Positions 46,558-57,218 of a stretch of 64,000 bases of DNA are shown piece after piece. The notes under the pieces were generated by a model. It saw nothing but the letters and a program-made list of their open reading frames with translations. It was not told the DNA's origin and ran no database searches. The DNA comes from Shewanella sp. MTB7 (GTDB lineage: Bacteria; Pseudomonadota; Gammaproteobacteria; Enterobacterales; Shewanellaceae): contig NZ_CP085636.1 in assembly GCF_027571385.1 (NCBI RefSeq), positions 806,001 through 870,000 of the forward strand, given 5' to 3'. Position 1 is the stretch's first letter; each line of letters opens with the position of its first letter. The translations under genes and the position numbers were made by a program.

Positions 46558-48384
46558 TTACTCACTAGCAGGACCTTTACGGTGTGGCTTTCTGTCACCC
46601 GTTGGACGACGATCGCGTGGACGACGTGCTGGGCGGCTATCGCCACCAGCAGGTAATTCTGCGCCATCTGCTTCACGTATGTTTAGTGGCTTACCACAAA
46701 CACGAACTTTTCTAAGGTGCTCAAGCACATCTTTTGGCATTCCATCAGGCAGATCGATAGCTGTTATGTTATCGAATAACTGAATTTGACCAATGTAACG
46801 GCTGTCGATGTTTGCTTCGTTAGCCACTGCGCCAACAATGTTACCGACTCCAACACCATGCTCACGGCCTACGTCGATGATGTAACGACACATCTTAACG
46901 TCTGGATTGTCTTTTAGTGCATCGGCTTTACCAAGATTAGTTGGAGTCGGACGAGCATCACGACGAGGACGTTCTGCGCGATCACGCGGAGCACGATCAC
47001 GAGAGTTACGGTCACCACGATCACTTGCATTACGATCATCACGACTGTCACGCTGACGTTCGTTAATTGATGGTAACTGAAGAGGGCGATCTTTTTGAAC
47101 TTGTTGCAGTAATGCAGCAGCAAGAACGTCAGTATCCACTTCAAGTTGCTGACAAAGTTGTGCAACAGCGCCCTTCATGAAATCTAAAGAGTCTTTAGCA
47201 ATGATTTCAGAAACTTGTTCACCTAAACGAGATAGACGACGCTCAGTTACTGTCTCTGGACTTGGTACATCCATTGGCGAGATACGGCTGTTAGTCGCAC
47301 GTTCGATAGTGCGTAGCATACGCATTTCTCTATGAGTGACGAACAGAATCGCCATACCAGTACGACCAGCACGGCCAGTACGGCCAATACGGTGTACATA
47401 AGCTTCAGTATCATATGGGATATCGTAGTTAACTACGTGTCCTATGCGCTCAACGTCTAGACCACGGGCCGCTACGTCAGTGGCGATAATGATATCTAGC
47501 TTGCCACGCTTAAGCTGATCAACTGCACGCTCACGAGCCTGCTGGTTCATGTCACCGTGTAGTGGTGATGAAGCATAACCGCGAGCTTCTAGCTTTTCAG
47601 CTAGCTCAACACAGCTGTTACGAGTACGAACGAAGATGATGATACCTTCAGTCTTCTCAACTTCTAGAACACGTACTAGTGCTTCGAGCTTGTTATGCTG
47701 TGATACTTGAACGAAACGCTGTTCAATGGTTTCAACAGTTGTTGTTGTCGTTGCAATTTTAACGTGAACAGGCTCAGTCAAATACTTGCTAGCAACACGC
47801 TTAATCTGCTCAGGCATAGTAGCTGAGAAAAGTGCTAGTTGACGCTCTTTAGGTGTGTGCTCAAGGATCCATTCGATATCATCGATGAAGCCCATTTTTA
47901 GCATTTCATCAGCTTCGTCAAGTACCATAGCTTTAAGCGAATCTAGCTTAAGAGTGCCACGACGCATATGGTCCATAACACGGCCAGGAGTACCAACGAT
48001 GATCTGAGGACCACGTCTAAGAGCATTAAGCTGTTGTTGCATGCTCTGACCACCATAAATAGGTAGTACGTGCATGCCCTTCATAAATTTAGCGTAGCTA
48101 GCAAATGCTTCAGCAACCTGAACAGCAAGTTCACGTGTTGGCGCTAGTACTAAAATTTGTGGAGAATTAAGGTTAGGGTCAATTCTATTCAAAAGTGGCA
48201 GAGCAAAAGCACCGGTTTTACCGGTACCTGTTTGCGCTTGACCTAATATGTCCTTACCGGCCATAAGAGGAGCGATACTCGCAGCTTGAATAGGGGTAGG
48301 CTTTTCGTAGCCAAGCTCGTCAAGAGCACGCAGCAAAGGCTCGGAAAGACCGAGTTCGCGGAAAGTTTTTTCTTCGGATGACAT
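46558..48384 (-). CDS. deaD: ATP-dependent DEAD-box RNA helicase (DeaD/CsdA)
   Basis: This protein of about 608 residues has the core helicase domains with the Q motif GYEKPTPIQAASI, Walker A AQTGTGKT, PTRELA, the DEAD box VLDEADEM, LFSATMP, and the C-terminal HRIGRTGRAG motif. An Arg/Asp-rich linker (RDSRDDRNASDRGDRNSRD...) follows, then a DbpA-like RNA-binding domain and a basic tail. DeaD helps ribosome assembly and mRNA decay in the cold. The ATG at 48384 (MSSEEKTFRELG) is preferred; the frame is open to 48525, but the extra 47 residues are not family-like. Confidence 0.94.
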   Translation of the reverse strand: MSSEEKTFRELGLSEPLLRALDELGYEKPTPIQAASIAPLMAGKDILGQAQTGTGKTGAFALPLLNRIDPNLNSPQILVLAPTRELAVQVAEAFASYAKFMKGMHVLPIYGGQSMQQQLNALRRGPQIIVGTPGRVMDHMRRGTLKLDSLKAMVLDEADEMLKMGFIDDIEWILEHTPKERQLALFSATMPEQIKRVASKYLTEPVHVKIATTTTTVETIEQRFVQVSQHNKLEALVRVLEVEKTEGIIIFVRTRNSCVELAEKLEARGYASSPLHGDMNQQARERAVDQLKRGKLDIIIATDVAARGLDVERIGHVVNYDIPYDTEAYVHRIGRTGRAGRTGMAILFVTHREMRMLRTIERATNSRISPMDVPSPETVTERRLSRLGEQVSEIIAKDSLDFMKGAVAQLCQQLEVDTDVLAAALLQQVQKDRPLQLPSINERQRDSRDDRNASDRGDRNSRDRAPRDRAERPRRDARPTPTNLGKADALKDNPDVKMCRYIIDVGREHGVGVGNIVGAVANEANIDSRYIGQIQLFDNITAIDLPDGMPKDVLEHLRKVRVCGKPLNIREADGAELPAGGDSRPARRPRDRRPTGDRKPHRKGPASE

Positions 48385-48623
48385 GGGTTGTAGCCTTGTG
48401 GAATAACAGAGTGCAAATAGTGCACTTAGGTTTATAGACAGAAAATCAACCCCGTGTCGACTTCCCGCAACAAAATTTGCTTTAATAAGCCGATTATTAT
48501 AGCAGGGTGCAATTGGTATTACCAATTAAATATAAGGCAGCAATGGATAAATACGACTATTTAAAGGTAAATAGCTGGCCAATTAATAAGTTAGCGTAGA
48601 AAAAAATAATTTATTAGTCGAAT

Positions 48624-49721
48624 TTATGGTACGTTTTCTAGCTGTAAACTGTTTATTATTAGCAGTTGGTGCGCTGAGGCGGTTACAGCGGCCAGAAATT
48701 CAAGATCTATTTTTTCTACGGTGTCGCTAGGTGCATGATAATCTTGATGAGGTGGGACGCCAAAGTAGAGCCAAGGGATCCCCGCTTTATGTAAAGGGTA
48801 GTGGTCTGAAGCCCTGAGCCAGTTGATGTGAGCCGCCATGCTTGTACGTTTTCTGGAATGGTAGGCTCTGATACAAAGCCCAGTCTCTTTTATGAGGTTT
48901 TGCTGAATTAACGAAAACTGACTGAACCCTCTTCTCCCCTCTAAATGGATCACATTGGAGCGATCTGGTCGACCGACCATATCTAAGTTAACTGCTAGCT
49001 CTATCTGCTCGGCATTAGGAATGGAATGAGGCAAGTTCAACCTTTCAACTAGGGCATAGCCACCATAGAGACCGGGCTCTTCTGCATCAGTAGCCACAAA
49101 CATCAAGTTTGTGTCTTGGTAGAGTGATCTATTCGCAGCAGCATAAGTGGCAAGTTGTAACATGGCTGCAATGCCGGATGCGTTGTCATCGGCGCCTGGG
49201 TATATTTTGCCTCTTTTTATGCCTAAATGATCATAGTGGGCGACGATAAGCCGCCAATGTGAAGAGGGGCGTGATGCTGTAAGCACTCCAACGACATTAC
49301 GACCTTGGCGATGATGAAAACCTTGTGAATAAATAAAGGGAACATCAAAGGCTGCATTTTTGACTTGAGAGTCGATTCGATTATCGAGTGGAGTATGGGG
49401 TTGGTCGTTGCTTCTGTGTGGTAATGCCGGATAAAACCAGGGGGTAAGTCCGATCTGAGTGAAACGTTGATTGATATAGATGCGGGTCAAAACGGCGCCT
49501 TGACTCCCCGTTTTTCTCCCCTCCAATTCATCAGAGGCAAGTTTAGCAATATCGGTTTGTAGACTCTTAGTATCGACCCAATTTGATGTTAGTTGGGTTT
49601 TACAGCTAGGTTTAAACGTGGAACATGCACTGAGTAATAACACAGAGGCCAGCATTAATAAGTGCTGGAGATGGATTTTCTGCAAGAACCTAACCGCGAT
49701 CTTTTCGTCAGTAAAACCCAT
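48624..49721 (-). CDS. M28 family zinc peptidase, lipoprotein
   Basis: This 365-residue lipoprotein (lipobox LLLSAC near residue 33) has an M28 zinc-peptidase domain. The metal and catalytic motifs are VAHYDHLG, PGADDNASGIA, DAEEPGLYG, VNLDMVGR and a late HAPSDTVEKID. It should be an envelope-anchored aminopeptidase. A GAGGAATATAG ribosome site supports the ATG at 49721. It starts 30 nt downstream of the uvrA stop on the same strand, so it is probably read through from the uvrA promoter. Confidence 0.9.
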   Translation of the reverse strand: MGFTDEKIAVRFLQKIHLQHLLMLASVLLLSACSTFKPSCKTQLTSNWVDTKSLQTDIAKLASDELEGRKTGSQGAVLTRIYINQRFTQIGLTPWFYPALPHRSNDQPHTPLDNRIDSQVKNAAFDVPFIYSQGFHHRQGRNVVGVLTASRPSSHWRLIVAHYDHLGIKRGKIYPGADDNASGIAAMLQLATYAAANRSLYQDTNLMFVATDAEEPGLYGGYALVERLNLPHSIPNAEQIELAVNLDMVGRPDRSNVIHLEGRRGFSQFSLIQQNLIKETGLCIRAYHSRKRTSMAAHINWLRASDHYPLHKAGIPWLYFGVPPHQDYHAPSDTVEKIDLEFLAAVTASAHQLLIINSLQLENVP

Positions 49722-49751
49722 CTATATTCCTCTGCTTTTATTTGCCTAGTT

Positions 49752-52592
49752 TTAGTTTACTTCCAATAAAGGTTTAAGAAAGCGTGCCGTATGAGATTCA
49801 GTATTCTCGGCGACCTGCTCAGGTGTTCCTGCAACGAGTATTGTTCCACCGCCATCGCCGCCTTCTGGTCCTAAGTCGATGATCCAATCGGCGGTTTTAA
49901 TCACATCTAAGTTATGCTCAATAACCACAATGGTGTTGCCGTGAGCCTTTAATCGATGCAATACATCCAGCAAGAGCTGAATATCGGCAAAGTGGAGACC
50001 TGTCGTTGGTTCATCGAGAATATAGAGGGTTTGGCCTGTGTCTCGCTTAGAGAGTTCTTTTGCCAGCTTAACACGTTGCGCTTCACCACCGGATAGGGTC
50101 GTGGCACTCTGCCCCAAACTGATATAAGAGAGACCTACCTCTATTAAGGTTTGCAGCTTTCTGGCTATGGCTGGCACCGCTTCGAAGAAGGGTCTAGCCT
50201 CTTCAACAGTCATGTTCAGCACCTCATGGATGTTCTTACCCTTGTATTTAACTTCTAAGGTTTCACGGTTATAACGTTTACCTTTACAGTCATCACAAGG
50301 TACATAAACATCGGGGAGGAAGTGCATTTCAACTTTTATCAGGCCATCCCCCTGACAAGCTTCACAACGTCCGCCTTTGACGTTAAAGGAGAACCGACCA
50401 GGCTTATAACCACGGGTTCGAGACTCTTGAGTGGCAGAAAACAGCTCTCTGATAGGCGTAAAGATACCCGTATAAGTGGCTGGGTTTGAGCGTGGAGTAC
50501 GGCCAATCGGGCTTTGATCGATATCGACAACTTTGTCACAATGATCCATGCCTTTGATCTCACGGTACGGCGATGGTTCATCGACCGTTGCCCCATTAAG
50601 TAGTCGATGGGCTATCTTGTAAAAGGTATCGTTGATTAGGGTTGATTTACCTGAGCCTGATACTCCGGTAACACAAGTAAATAGCCCAACAGGTATAATT
50701 AGATCGACATCTTTAAGATTGTTACCGCTAGCACCGAAGAGCTCAATAAGCTTATCGCCATTATAGGCAACGCGCTCTTCACTAATGTGGATCTGCTTCT
50801 TACCTGAGAGGTATTGGCCAGTGATGGATTCTTCACAATTCAGAATATCCTCTAAGGTACCGTCGCAGATCACTTCACCGCCATGCACACCAGCGCCAGG
50901 ACCGATATCGATCACATGATCAGCCATTTTTATCGCATCTTCATCGTGTTCGACTACGATAACTGTGTTACCAATGTCACGCAGATGGATAAGTGTCTGC
51001 AACAGTCGCTCATTGTCTCTTTGATGCAAGCCGATAGAAGGTTCATCGAGAACATACATCACACCCACTAGACCTGCACCAATTTGACTGGCGAGTCTGA
51101 TCCGCTGAGCTTCACCACCGGAAAGGGTGTCGGCAGAGCGAGACAGACTCAAATAGTTAAGCCCTACATTGACCAAGAAGCCTAAACGGTCGCCCACCTC
51201 TTTGAGTATTTTTTCAGCGATTTGAGCTCTTTTCCCTGTGAGCTTAAGCGTGGAAAAGTACGCCATGGCTTCGCCGATGGACCATTGAGTTAGCTGTGGC
51301 ATGTTGAGATCATTGATGAAGACGTTACGCGCTTCTTCACGTAGGCGAGAGCCGCTACAGCTTTGACAGGTTTGGGTATTGATAAATTTGGCGAGCTCTT
51401 CTCGAACAGCATTTGACTCTGTTTCGCGATAGCGTCTATCCATATTATTGAGGATGCCTTCAAATGGATGATTGCGCACCACGACATCACCGCGATCATT
51501 GATGTATTTAAAGGCGATACTCTCCGTTCTTGAACCATAAAGAACGAGTTTCTTTATGTCAGCACTGAGCAGTACAAAAGGCTTTTCAACATCAAACTTG
51601 TAATGTTCCGCAAGCGAGCTGAGCATTTGGAAATAATAGAAATTACGTCTGTCCCAACCCCGAATCGCGCCGCCAGCCAATGATAAATCACCATTGACGA
51701 TGACACGTTCAGGATCGAAATATTGCTGCACGCCAAGACCATCACAAGTGCCACAAGCGCCAGCTGGATTGTTAAATGAGAAGATTCGTGGTTCGAGTTC
51801 CGCCATTGAATAGCCACATTGTGGACAGGCAAAATTAGCAGAGAAGAGCAGCTCTTCATCTTTATTTTTTGAGTCACTGTCCATGTCGGCAACGGTGGCA
51901 ATACCACCTGAAAGCTCGAGTGCCGTTTCAAATGACTCTGCCAGTCGCTGTTGGATATCGTCGCGAACTTTAAAGCGGTCAACGACCACTTCAATGGTGT
52001 GCTTTACATGCAGCTCAAGCTCAGGTGGGTCGGTGAGATCCCATACTTCGCCGTCGATACGAGCGCGAATGAAACCTTGTGCCGAGAGTCCTTCGAGCAG
52101 TTTAACATGCTCACCCTTACGATTATTGACCACAGGGGCAAGCAGCATTTGCCGGCTGCCGGCTGGGAGTTCTAATACTTTATCCACCATTTGACTGATG
52201 GTTTGGGCTGCTAAAGGTTGACCGTGGGTTGGGCAACGTGGTTCACCGATGCGGGCAAACAACAGGCGTAGGTAGTCATAGATCTCAGTGATGGTTCCCA
52301 CCGTCGATCTAGGGTTGTGTGATGTCGATTTTTGCTCGATCGAGATTGCCGGGCTTAACCCTTCGATATGATCAACATCAGGCTTTTCCATCAAGCTTAA
52401 AAATTGACGAGCATAGGCTGAAAGAGATTCAACATATCGCCTTTGACCTTCGGCATAAAGAGTGTCGAATGCCAGAGATGATTTACCTGATCCCGAGAGA
52501 CCAGTGATCACGATTAATTTATTTCTGGGAATTGTCAGGTTGATGTTTTTTAGATTGTGGGTGCGGGCACCACGTACTTCAATCTTGTCCAT
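49752..52592 (-). CDS. uvrA: Excinuclease ABC subunit A
   Basis: This 946-residue damage-recognition ATPase of nucleotide excision repair has two ABC modules: the first Walker [11 protein letters not shown] at 30-39, the second GVSGSGKST near 640-648. Both have LSGGEAQR signature motifs. Zinc-binding cysteine sets are visible ([38 protein letters not shown]). Length and order are normal. In E. coli, uvrA and ssb are adjacent and divergent; here a YajR-like MFS gene lies between them. I looked for a LexA box of the CTG-N10-CAG type upstream and found none. Confidence 0.97.
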   Translation of the reverse strand: MDKIEVRGARTHNLKNINLTIPRNKLIVITGLSGSGKSSLAFDTLYAEGQRRYVESLSAYARQFLSLMEKPDVDHIEGLSPAISIEQKSTSHNPRSTVGTITEIYDYLRLLFARIGEPRCPTHGQPLAAQTISQMVDKVLELPAGSRQMLLAPVVNNRKGEHVKLLEGLSAQGFIRARIDGEVWDLTDPPELELHVKHTIEVVVDRFKVRDDIQQRLAESFETALELSGGIATVADMDSDSKNKDEELLFSANFACPQCGYSMAELEPRIFSFNNPAGACGTCDGLGVQQYFDPERVIVNGDLSLAGGAIRGWDRRNFYYFQMLSSLAEHYKFDVEKPFVLLSADIKKLVLYGSRTESIAFKYINDRGDVVVRNHPFEGILNNMDRRYRETESNAVREELAKFINTQTCQSCSGSRLREEARNVFINDLNMPQLTQWSIGEAMAYFSTLKLTGKRAQIAEKILKEVGDRLGFLVNVGLNYLSLSRSADTLSGGEAQRIRLASQIGAGLVGVMYVLDEPSIGLHQRDNERLLQTLIHLRDIGNTVIVVEHDEDAIKMADHVIDIGPGAGVHGGEVICDGTLEDILNCEESITGQYLSGKKQIHISEERVAYNGDKLIELFGASGNNLKDVDLIIPVGLFTCVTGVSGSGKSTLINDTFYKIAHRLLNGATVDEPSPYREIKGMDHCDKVVDIDQSPIGRTPRSNPATYTGIFTPIRELFSATQESRTRGYKPGRFSFNVKGGRCEACQGDGLIKVEMHFLPDVYVPCDDCKGKRYNRETLEVKYKGKNIHEVLNMTVEEARPFFEAVPAIARKLQTLIEVGLSYISLGQSATTLSGGEAQRVKLAKELSKRDTGQTLYILDEPTTGLHFADIQLLLDVLHRLKAHGNTIVVIEHNLDVIKTADWIIDLGPEGGDGGGTILVAGTPEQVAENTESHTARFLKPLLEVN

Positions 52593-52941
52593 CTGTCTCT
52601 CTATGCCAAATAAAAAAGAGATCGATTATCGCACAAAAATTAACAAAAGCAGAGAGGATAAAATGAGTGGCAGTGTGGGGAAGATTTAGGATCGAAAGTG
52701 GGCAGGGTATAAAAGCCAAAATTTGAGGCGAACAATATTAGCGACGATATAACGGCTTTTGAATACACGGAGCATTGGACTTACGAGAAAGCCAAATGCT
52801 TAGCAAGTTATTTTCAGTGTTTTGATTCTATCATCTGCTAGGCAGCGATGAACTCGCAGTTTTTTGATTTTCCTTTTGAGCTAATTAAGGGCTTCGTGAT
52901 ACCATATCCGACTTATTTATGTATTCAGATCAGGGCGGAAC
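52593..52941. other. uvrA-MFS divergent promoter interval
   Basis: This 349-bp intergenic interval holds no gene. It should contain the uvrA promoter (reverse) and the MFS promoter (forward), the latter near the GGGCGGA ribosome site at about 52930. No SOS box or long repeat was seen. Confidence 0.5.
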
Positions 52942-54309
52942 ATGGCCAATAGCGGACTCTCAAAGACTGAGACGAAAGTCGCGTTTTCTTTAGCCAGTGT
53001 ATTTGGTTTACGCATGATGGGCTTGTTTATGATCATGCCTGTCTTTGCGCTTTACGGGCAACATCTTGAAGGGTTTTCGCCTTTATGGGTGGGTATTGCC
53101 ATTGGTGCCTATGGTCTGACTCAAGCTGCATTACAGATCCCTATGGGGATTTTATCGGATAAATTTGGTCGTAAGCCTATTATTCTTATTGGCTTAATGA
53201 TGTTTGCCTTTGGTAGTCTGGTGGCCGCTAATGCGGACACTATCTATGGCGTAGTGGCAGGCCGTGCGATACAAGGCATGGGCGCTATAGCCGCCGCAGT
53301 TCTGGCGCTAGCAGCTGACTTAACTCGGGATGAACAGAGAACTAAGGTGATGGCGATAATCGGTATGTGTATCGGTTTTTCCTTTGCGTTATCACTGCTA
53401 GTAGGCCCTATTGTTGCCCAGTTTCTGGGGTTGTCAGGTTTGTTTGCGATAACCGCAGGCCTAGCTGTTTTAGGGATGGTCATCGTACAATTTCTCGTAC
53501 CAAATCCGATCACTCAAGCGCCTAAAGGGGATACCTTAGCCATGCCGGCTAAGTTGAAAGCTATGGTGACCGATCCTCAACTGTTTCGCTTAGACGTTGG
53601 GATTTTTATTCTGCACTTGGTGCTCACTGCCGTATTTGTGGCTTTGCCGCTGGACTTAGTGGATGCGGGGCTGGCGAAAGAAAAACACTGGATGCTTTAT
53701 TTTCCCGCTTTTATGGGGGCTTTCTTCCTAATGGTGCCGCTCATCATCATAGGTGTGAAGAAGAAGAATACTAAAGCGACGTTTCAAGTTGCTCTGGTTA
53801 TCATGATGCTGGCATTGGCTTCAATGGCACTGTTTGCCAATAATCTTGTCGTGTTGAGTATCGCAGTTGTGTTGTTTTTTACCGGTTTTAATTATCTGGA
53901 AGCATCATTGCCCAGTTTGATTGCCAAGTTCTGTCCTGTCGGAGACAAAGGTTCTGCCATGGGGGTCTACTCAACGAGTCAGTTTCTCGGCGCCTTCTGT
54001 GGTGGAATTTTAGGCGGTGGAGCTTATCAGTTAGTCGGTGCTGAAGGGGTGTTTGTGGTCGCATTGGGTTTGATGACGGTGTGGTTATTCTTAACCTTAG
54101 GCATGAAGAATCCTGTGTTGCTAAAGAGCTATACCCTTGAAGCAACAGTTGAAGGTAAAGAGCAAGCGAGAGCCATGGCAACTAAGTTATCTGAACTCGC
54201 CGGTGTTGCCGAGGCGATAGTGGTGCTTGAAGAGAAGGTCGCTTATTTAAAAGTTGATGAGCATTTCGATTTAAGAGAAGCGCGAGCTGTGTTAGGCTCT
54301 GTCAGTTAA
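52942..54309 (+). CDS. YajR-like MFS transporter with C-terminal ferredoxin-like domain
   Basis: This 455-residue transporter has 12 membrane segments, the MFS loop GILSDKFGRKPI and the TRDEQRTKVMAIIGMCIG motif, then an extra C-terminal soluble domain (about 390-455, beginning EATVEGKEQARAMATKL and ending HFDLREARAVL). This is the layout of YajR, whose YAM domain resembles a heavy-metal-associated ferredoxin fold. YajR acts as a drug or metabolite:proton antiporter in the inner membrane. ssb follows 77 nt later on the same strand. Confidence 0.88.
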   Translation: MANSGLSKTETKVAFSLASVFGLRMMGLFMIMPVFALYGQHLEGFSPLWVGIAIGAYGLTQAALQIPMGILSDKFGRKPIILIGLMMFAFGSLVAANADTIYGVVAGRAIQGMGAIAAAVLALAADLTRDEQRTKVMAIIGMCIGFSFALSLLVGPIVAQFLGLSGLFAITAGLAVLGMVIVQFLVPNPITQAPKGDTLAMPAKLKAMVTDPQLFRLDVGIFILHLVLTAVFVALPLDLVDAGLAKEKHWMLYFPAFMGAFFLMVPLIIIGVKKKNTKATFQVALVIMMLALASMALFANNLVVLSIAVVLFFTGFNYLEASLPSLIAKFCPVGDKGSAMGVYSTSQFLGAFCGGILGGGAYQLVGAEGVFVVALGLMTVWLFLTLGMKNPVLLKSYTLEATVEGKEQARAMATKLSELAGVAEAIVVLEEKVAYLKVDEHFDLREARAVLGSVS

Positions 54310-54386
54310 GTCGTAATTTCATGTCATTTGACAGGAATTCGGTGTAGAATTTATTGTAATTTGTAAGTATATCTCAGGAGATTTCA

Positions 54387-55088
54387 ATGGCCAGTCGTGG
54401 TGTCAATAAGGTAATTTTGGTCGGTAATTTGGGTAAAGACCCTGAAGTTCGTTATATGCCTAATGGCAATGCCGTCGCCAACTTTACAGTGGCGACGAGT
54501 GAGTCTTGGAAAGACCAACAAGGTCAACCACAAGAACGTACTGAATGGCACAACATCGTTATGTATCGTCGTCTGGCTGAAATTGCTGGCGAATACCTTA
54601 AGAAAGGTTCTAAGGTCTATATCGAAGGGAAACTGCAAACCAGTAAGTGGCAAGATCAGTCTACCGGTCAAGACCGTTATAAGACTGAGATTAATGCTAG
54701 TGAAATGCAGATGTTAGATAGCCGTGGCCAAGGTGGTGGGCAACAAGGTGGCGATTATGGCCAACAACAAGGTCAGCAGCAAAACCAATACAATGCACCG
54801 CAGCAGCAAGCTCCACAACAAGGTTATGCGCCTAAGCCTCAATCTGCTCCACAGCAGCCTGCTTATGCACCTAAACCTCAGTCAGCTCCTCAGCAGCAAG
54901 CACCACAGCAAGGTGGCTACCAGTCACAACAGGGCCAGCAACAAGGTCAGCAGCAAGCTCCTGCCTACGCGCCTAAGCCACAAGCCACGCCGCAGCAGCG
55001 TCCAGCACCTGAGCCTCAAAAGGCAGCACCACAGCAGAATTTTACCCCAGATCTTGATGATGGTTGGGATGATGACATCCCCTTTTAG
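54387..55088 (+). CDS. ssb: Single-stranded DNA-binding protein
   Basis: This 233-residue protein has an OB-fold domain of about 110 residues ([20 protein letters not shown]..., with [14 protein letters not shown]), a long Gln/Pro/Ala-rich linker (about 115-215) and the conserved acidic tip ending DDDIPF. The tip recruits repair and replication proteins. The linker is longer than the roughly 60 residues in E. coli SSB (178 aa in total) and has internal near-repeats of [12 protein letters not shown] strong ribosome site CAGGAGATTTC precedes it. Confidence 0.97.
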   Translation: MASRGVNKVILVGNLGKDPEVRYMPNGNAVANFTVATSESWKDQQGQPQERTEWHNIVMYRRLAEIAGEYLKKGSKVYIEGKLQTSKWQDQSTGQDRYKTEINASEMQMLDSRGQGGGQQGGDYGQQQGQQQNQYNAPQQQAPQQGYAPKPQSAPQQPAYAPKPQSAPQQQAPQQGGYQSQQGQQQGQQQAPAYAPKPQATPQQRPAPEPQKAAPQQNFTPDLDDGWDDDIPF

Positions 55089-55120
55089 CACTTAAAATCT
55101 AAGCTGTCACAATTAGACTA

Positions 55121-55146
55121 AAGCCTCTTAATTAAGAGGCTTTTTT
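55121..55146 (+). terminator. Terminator of ssb
   Basis: Palindrome AAGCCTCTTAATTAAGAGGC followed by TTTTTT. It lies 33 nt after the ssb stop. Confidence 0.9.
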
Positions 55147-55379
55147 ATTGTCTATTGTTAGCCTCTCCACTCTATCATCTAGCCCAAAAGTATTACTTCT
55201 TTCTTCTCGCTTTTTTGTATTTTGATTTTTTGAACATTTTTGTCCGTCAAAAAATATGTATTGCTGATAGTGTAGTTATTCGCTCCAAGCCACAGTATTA
55301 CAGGGCTTGAGTAAATCCTACTTAGCTGTGTATCGAGTGCCATATAGTGAGCCTTTGTATTGATTGAGGTTGATAACAT

Positions 55380-55775
55380 ATGAAAAAGTGGACATGTTTA
55401 TTATTGTTTCTTTTAACTTTTCCTACTGCAACATTATCGTCTGAAGATGACATTGAAATCAGTGGTTTAGTTATAGATAGGACTCTAACGCGTTTTGGTA
55501 AAGACTTTGGTTTTTACTATTCAAGTTACTGGCGAGATCTGACTTTTACTCAGGGCTTCAACGTGACTTTATACGAGACCGTGTTTCCACAGGCAGGAAC
55601 TCAGCTGACATTAGAGGTTAATGGACAAACCATCTATATCACTCATTTTGGGCGTAGGGCTAACCCGATAAAAGCGCGAGCGGAACAAGCGATTTTACTT
55701 ACTATTGATTATATAGCCCAGATAAAGGCGAATGCGGTTACTGGTGAATTAGTCAGCATCGATGACGGCTATTAG
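55380..55775 (+). CDS. csgE: Curli assembly/transport protein CsgE
   Basis: This 131-residue secreted protein has a signal peptide (LLLFLLTFPTATLS). The mature segment EISGLVIDRTLTRFGKDFGF with YYSSYW and the late GRRANPIKARAEQAI are typical of CsgE. CsgE is a periplasmic chaperone-like cap that targets curlin subunits to the CsgG pore. It opens the csgEFG operon (gaps 23 and 3 nt). The promoter must lie in the roughly 230-bp AT-rich gap after ssb. Confidence 0.93.
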   Translation: MKKWTCLLLFLLTFPTATLSSEDDIEISGLVIDRTLTRFGKDFGFYYSSYWRDLTFTQGFNVTLYETVFPQAGTQLTLEVNGQTIYITHFGRRANPIKARAEQAILLTIDYIAQIKANAVTGELVSIDDGY

Positions 55776-55798
55776 CCACAGAGATTAGGATAATAATT

Positions 55799-56188
55799 AT
55801 GAATTACAGGATGTTAATTTTGGCTGCAAGTATAACTATTAGCAGCGCTCAGGCGACAGAGTTAGTCTATACCCCCATTAATCCAAGTTTCGGTGGTTCA
55901 CCGCTCAATGGATCTTACTTGCTCAATAAGGCAAATGCGCAAAATGATCATGTGGCAGAGAGCTCAGATAAAGATTTTGTCACCCGTTTTAAAGAGTCAT
56001 TGGAGCGTAATATTCTCAATGAAATAACCAGAAAGGTTGCTCAAGGTGAAGTTACTGATGGTACCTATGATACTGGGGACTTTCGTATCGAAGTGGCAAC
56101 GATTGGCAGTGGAGTGATGTTAACGATTACTAACCTGCTAACTGGCGAAGTCACTGTGATTGAGATGCCTGTATATGGCGGGGGATAA
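55799..56188 (+). CDS. csgF: Curli production assembly protein CsgF
   Basis: This 129-residue secreted protein has a signal peptide (LAASITISSAQA). The mature N-terminus TELVYTPINPSFGGSPLNGS is diagnostic for CsgF, which forms a surface-exposed constriction with CsgG and anchors the CsgB nucleator. The C-terminal part has a strand-rich region (FRIEVATIGSGVMLTITN). It lies between csgE and csgG in the same operon. Confidence 0.94.
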   Translation: MNYRMLILAASITISSAQATELVYTPINPSFGGSPLNGSYLLNKANAQNDHVAESSDKDFVTRFKESLERNILNEITRKVAQGEVTDGTYDTGDFRIEVATIGSGVMLTITNLLTGEVTVIEMPVYGGG

Positions 56189-56191
56189 CTG

Positions 56192-56956
56192 ATGAAAAAT
56201 GTATTGATTCTGATTGCCTTATTTTCCTTATCAGCCTGTGGGTTAATCGCTAAACCTGATTTGAACATTACTCAAGCTGAAATTAATCCAGTAAGTGAAA
56301 CCATGAAAGAGTTACAGGATAAACAGGGTCCTAAATACCCCATTCCTGTCGCTGTCTATTCGTTTCGGGATCAAACTGGACAATATAAACCTCAACAGAA
56401 TGTCAGCTCATTCTCTACCGCGGTGACTCAAGGTGCCACCTCAATGCTAATACAAACTTTACTCGAGTCACGTTGGTTTATACCGGTGGAACGTGAAGGA
56501 TTACAAAATCTATTAACTGAAAGAAAAATAACCAAAAAACAACCGGTTAAAAATAAAGAGTCCGAAGTGCCTCTACTGACCAATGCACGACTGCTATTGG
56601 AGGGGGGGATTATCAGTTATGAGACGAATGTGAGCACTGGCGGCATCGGACTTGAATATTATGGCATCGGTGCTTCTGAGCTTTATCGTGAAGATCAAGT
56701 CACTATCTATTTGAGGGCCGTCGATGTTCATAGCGGTAAAGTGATGATTTCTGTGTCGACAACTAAGCGCGTGTTCTCTCAGGAGATGAGGGCTGGTCTG
56801 ATCCGTTTTACCAGTTTGAACCGCTTAGCCGAAGCTGAGATAGGGTTTACCACTAATGAACCTGTGCAGTTTTGTGTCCTGCAAGCGATTGAGTTAGCCG
56901 TTGCTGAAATGGTGGATAAAGGCATTGAGCTAGGGTACTGGAGTTCAGAGTCTTGA
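56192..56956 (+). CDS. csgG: Curli secretion channel lipoprotein CsgG
   Basis: This 254-residue lipoprotein (lipobox SLSACG) of the CsgG family has PIPVAVYSFRDQTGQYKP and the pore-forming region. WFIPVEREGLQNLLTERKI is a signature of the family; the late ILLEGGIISYETNV-like strand and RVFSQEMRAGLIRF also match. Nine CsgG subunits form the outer-membrane pore for curlin export. It ends the csgEFG operon. A 262-bp gap precedes the regulator gene. Confidence 0.95.
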   Translation: MKNVLILIALFSLSACGLIAKPDLNITQAEINPVSETMKELQDKQGPKYPIPVAVYSFRDQTGQYKPQQNVSSFSTAVTQGATSMLIQTLLESRWFIPVEREGLQNLLTERKITKKQPVKNKESEVPLLTNARLLLEGGIISYETNVSTGGIGLEYYGIGASELYREDQVTIYLRAVDVHSGKVMISVSTTKRVFSQEMRAGLIRFTSLNRLAEAEIGFTTNEPVQFCVLQAIELAVAEMVDKGIELGYWSSES

Positions 56957-57218
56957 GGGACAAGGGTTAAATTGATTTTAGCCCGTTTTTTATTCAGTTT
57001 ATCTGTATAAAATATCCCTTAGTAGATGATAAGTCTAGTATGTGTAAGTTTACAGCTATAATCCTGCGTTTATAGTTTATTTTCTGGTAATTTATATCGT
57101 TTTGTTATAATAATGAATTCCAAAGGTAAATAGAATGTATCAACTCTTATGGACCAGAGAGTATTTTTATGTTTTTTTCAGGGTAAGAACATAAAGGGTA
57201 TCGACAAGGAGAATTTAT

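Noticed and set aside
48385..48525. N-terminal extension of the DeaD frame
   Set aside because: The frame is open but the residues are not helicase-like; MSSEEKTF at 48384 is the natural start.
52593..52941. SOS (LexA) box before uvrA
   Set aside because: No CTG-N10-CAG or close variant was seen in the interval, nor between the MFS gene and ssb.
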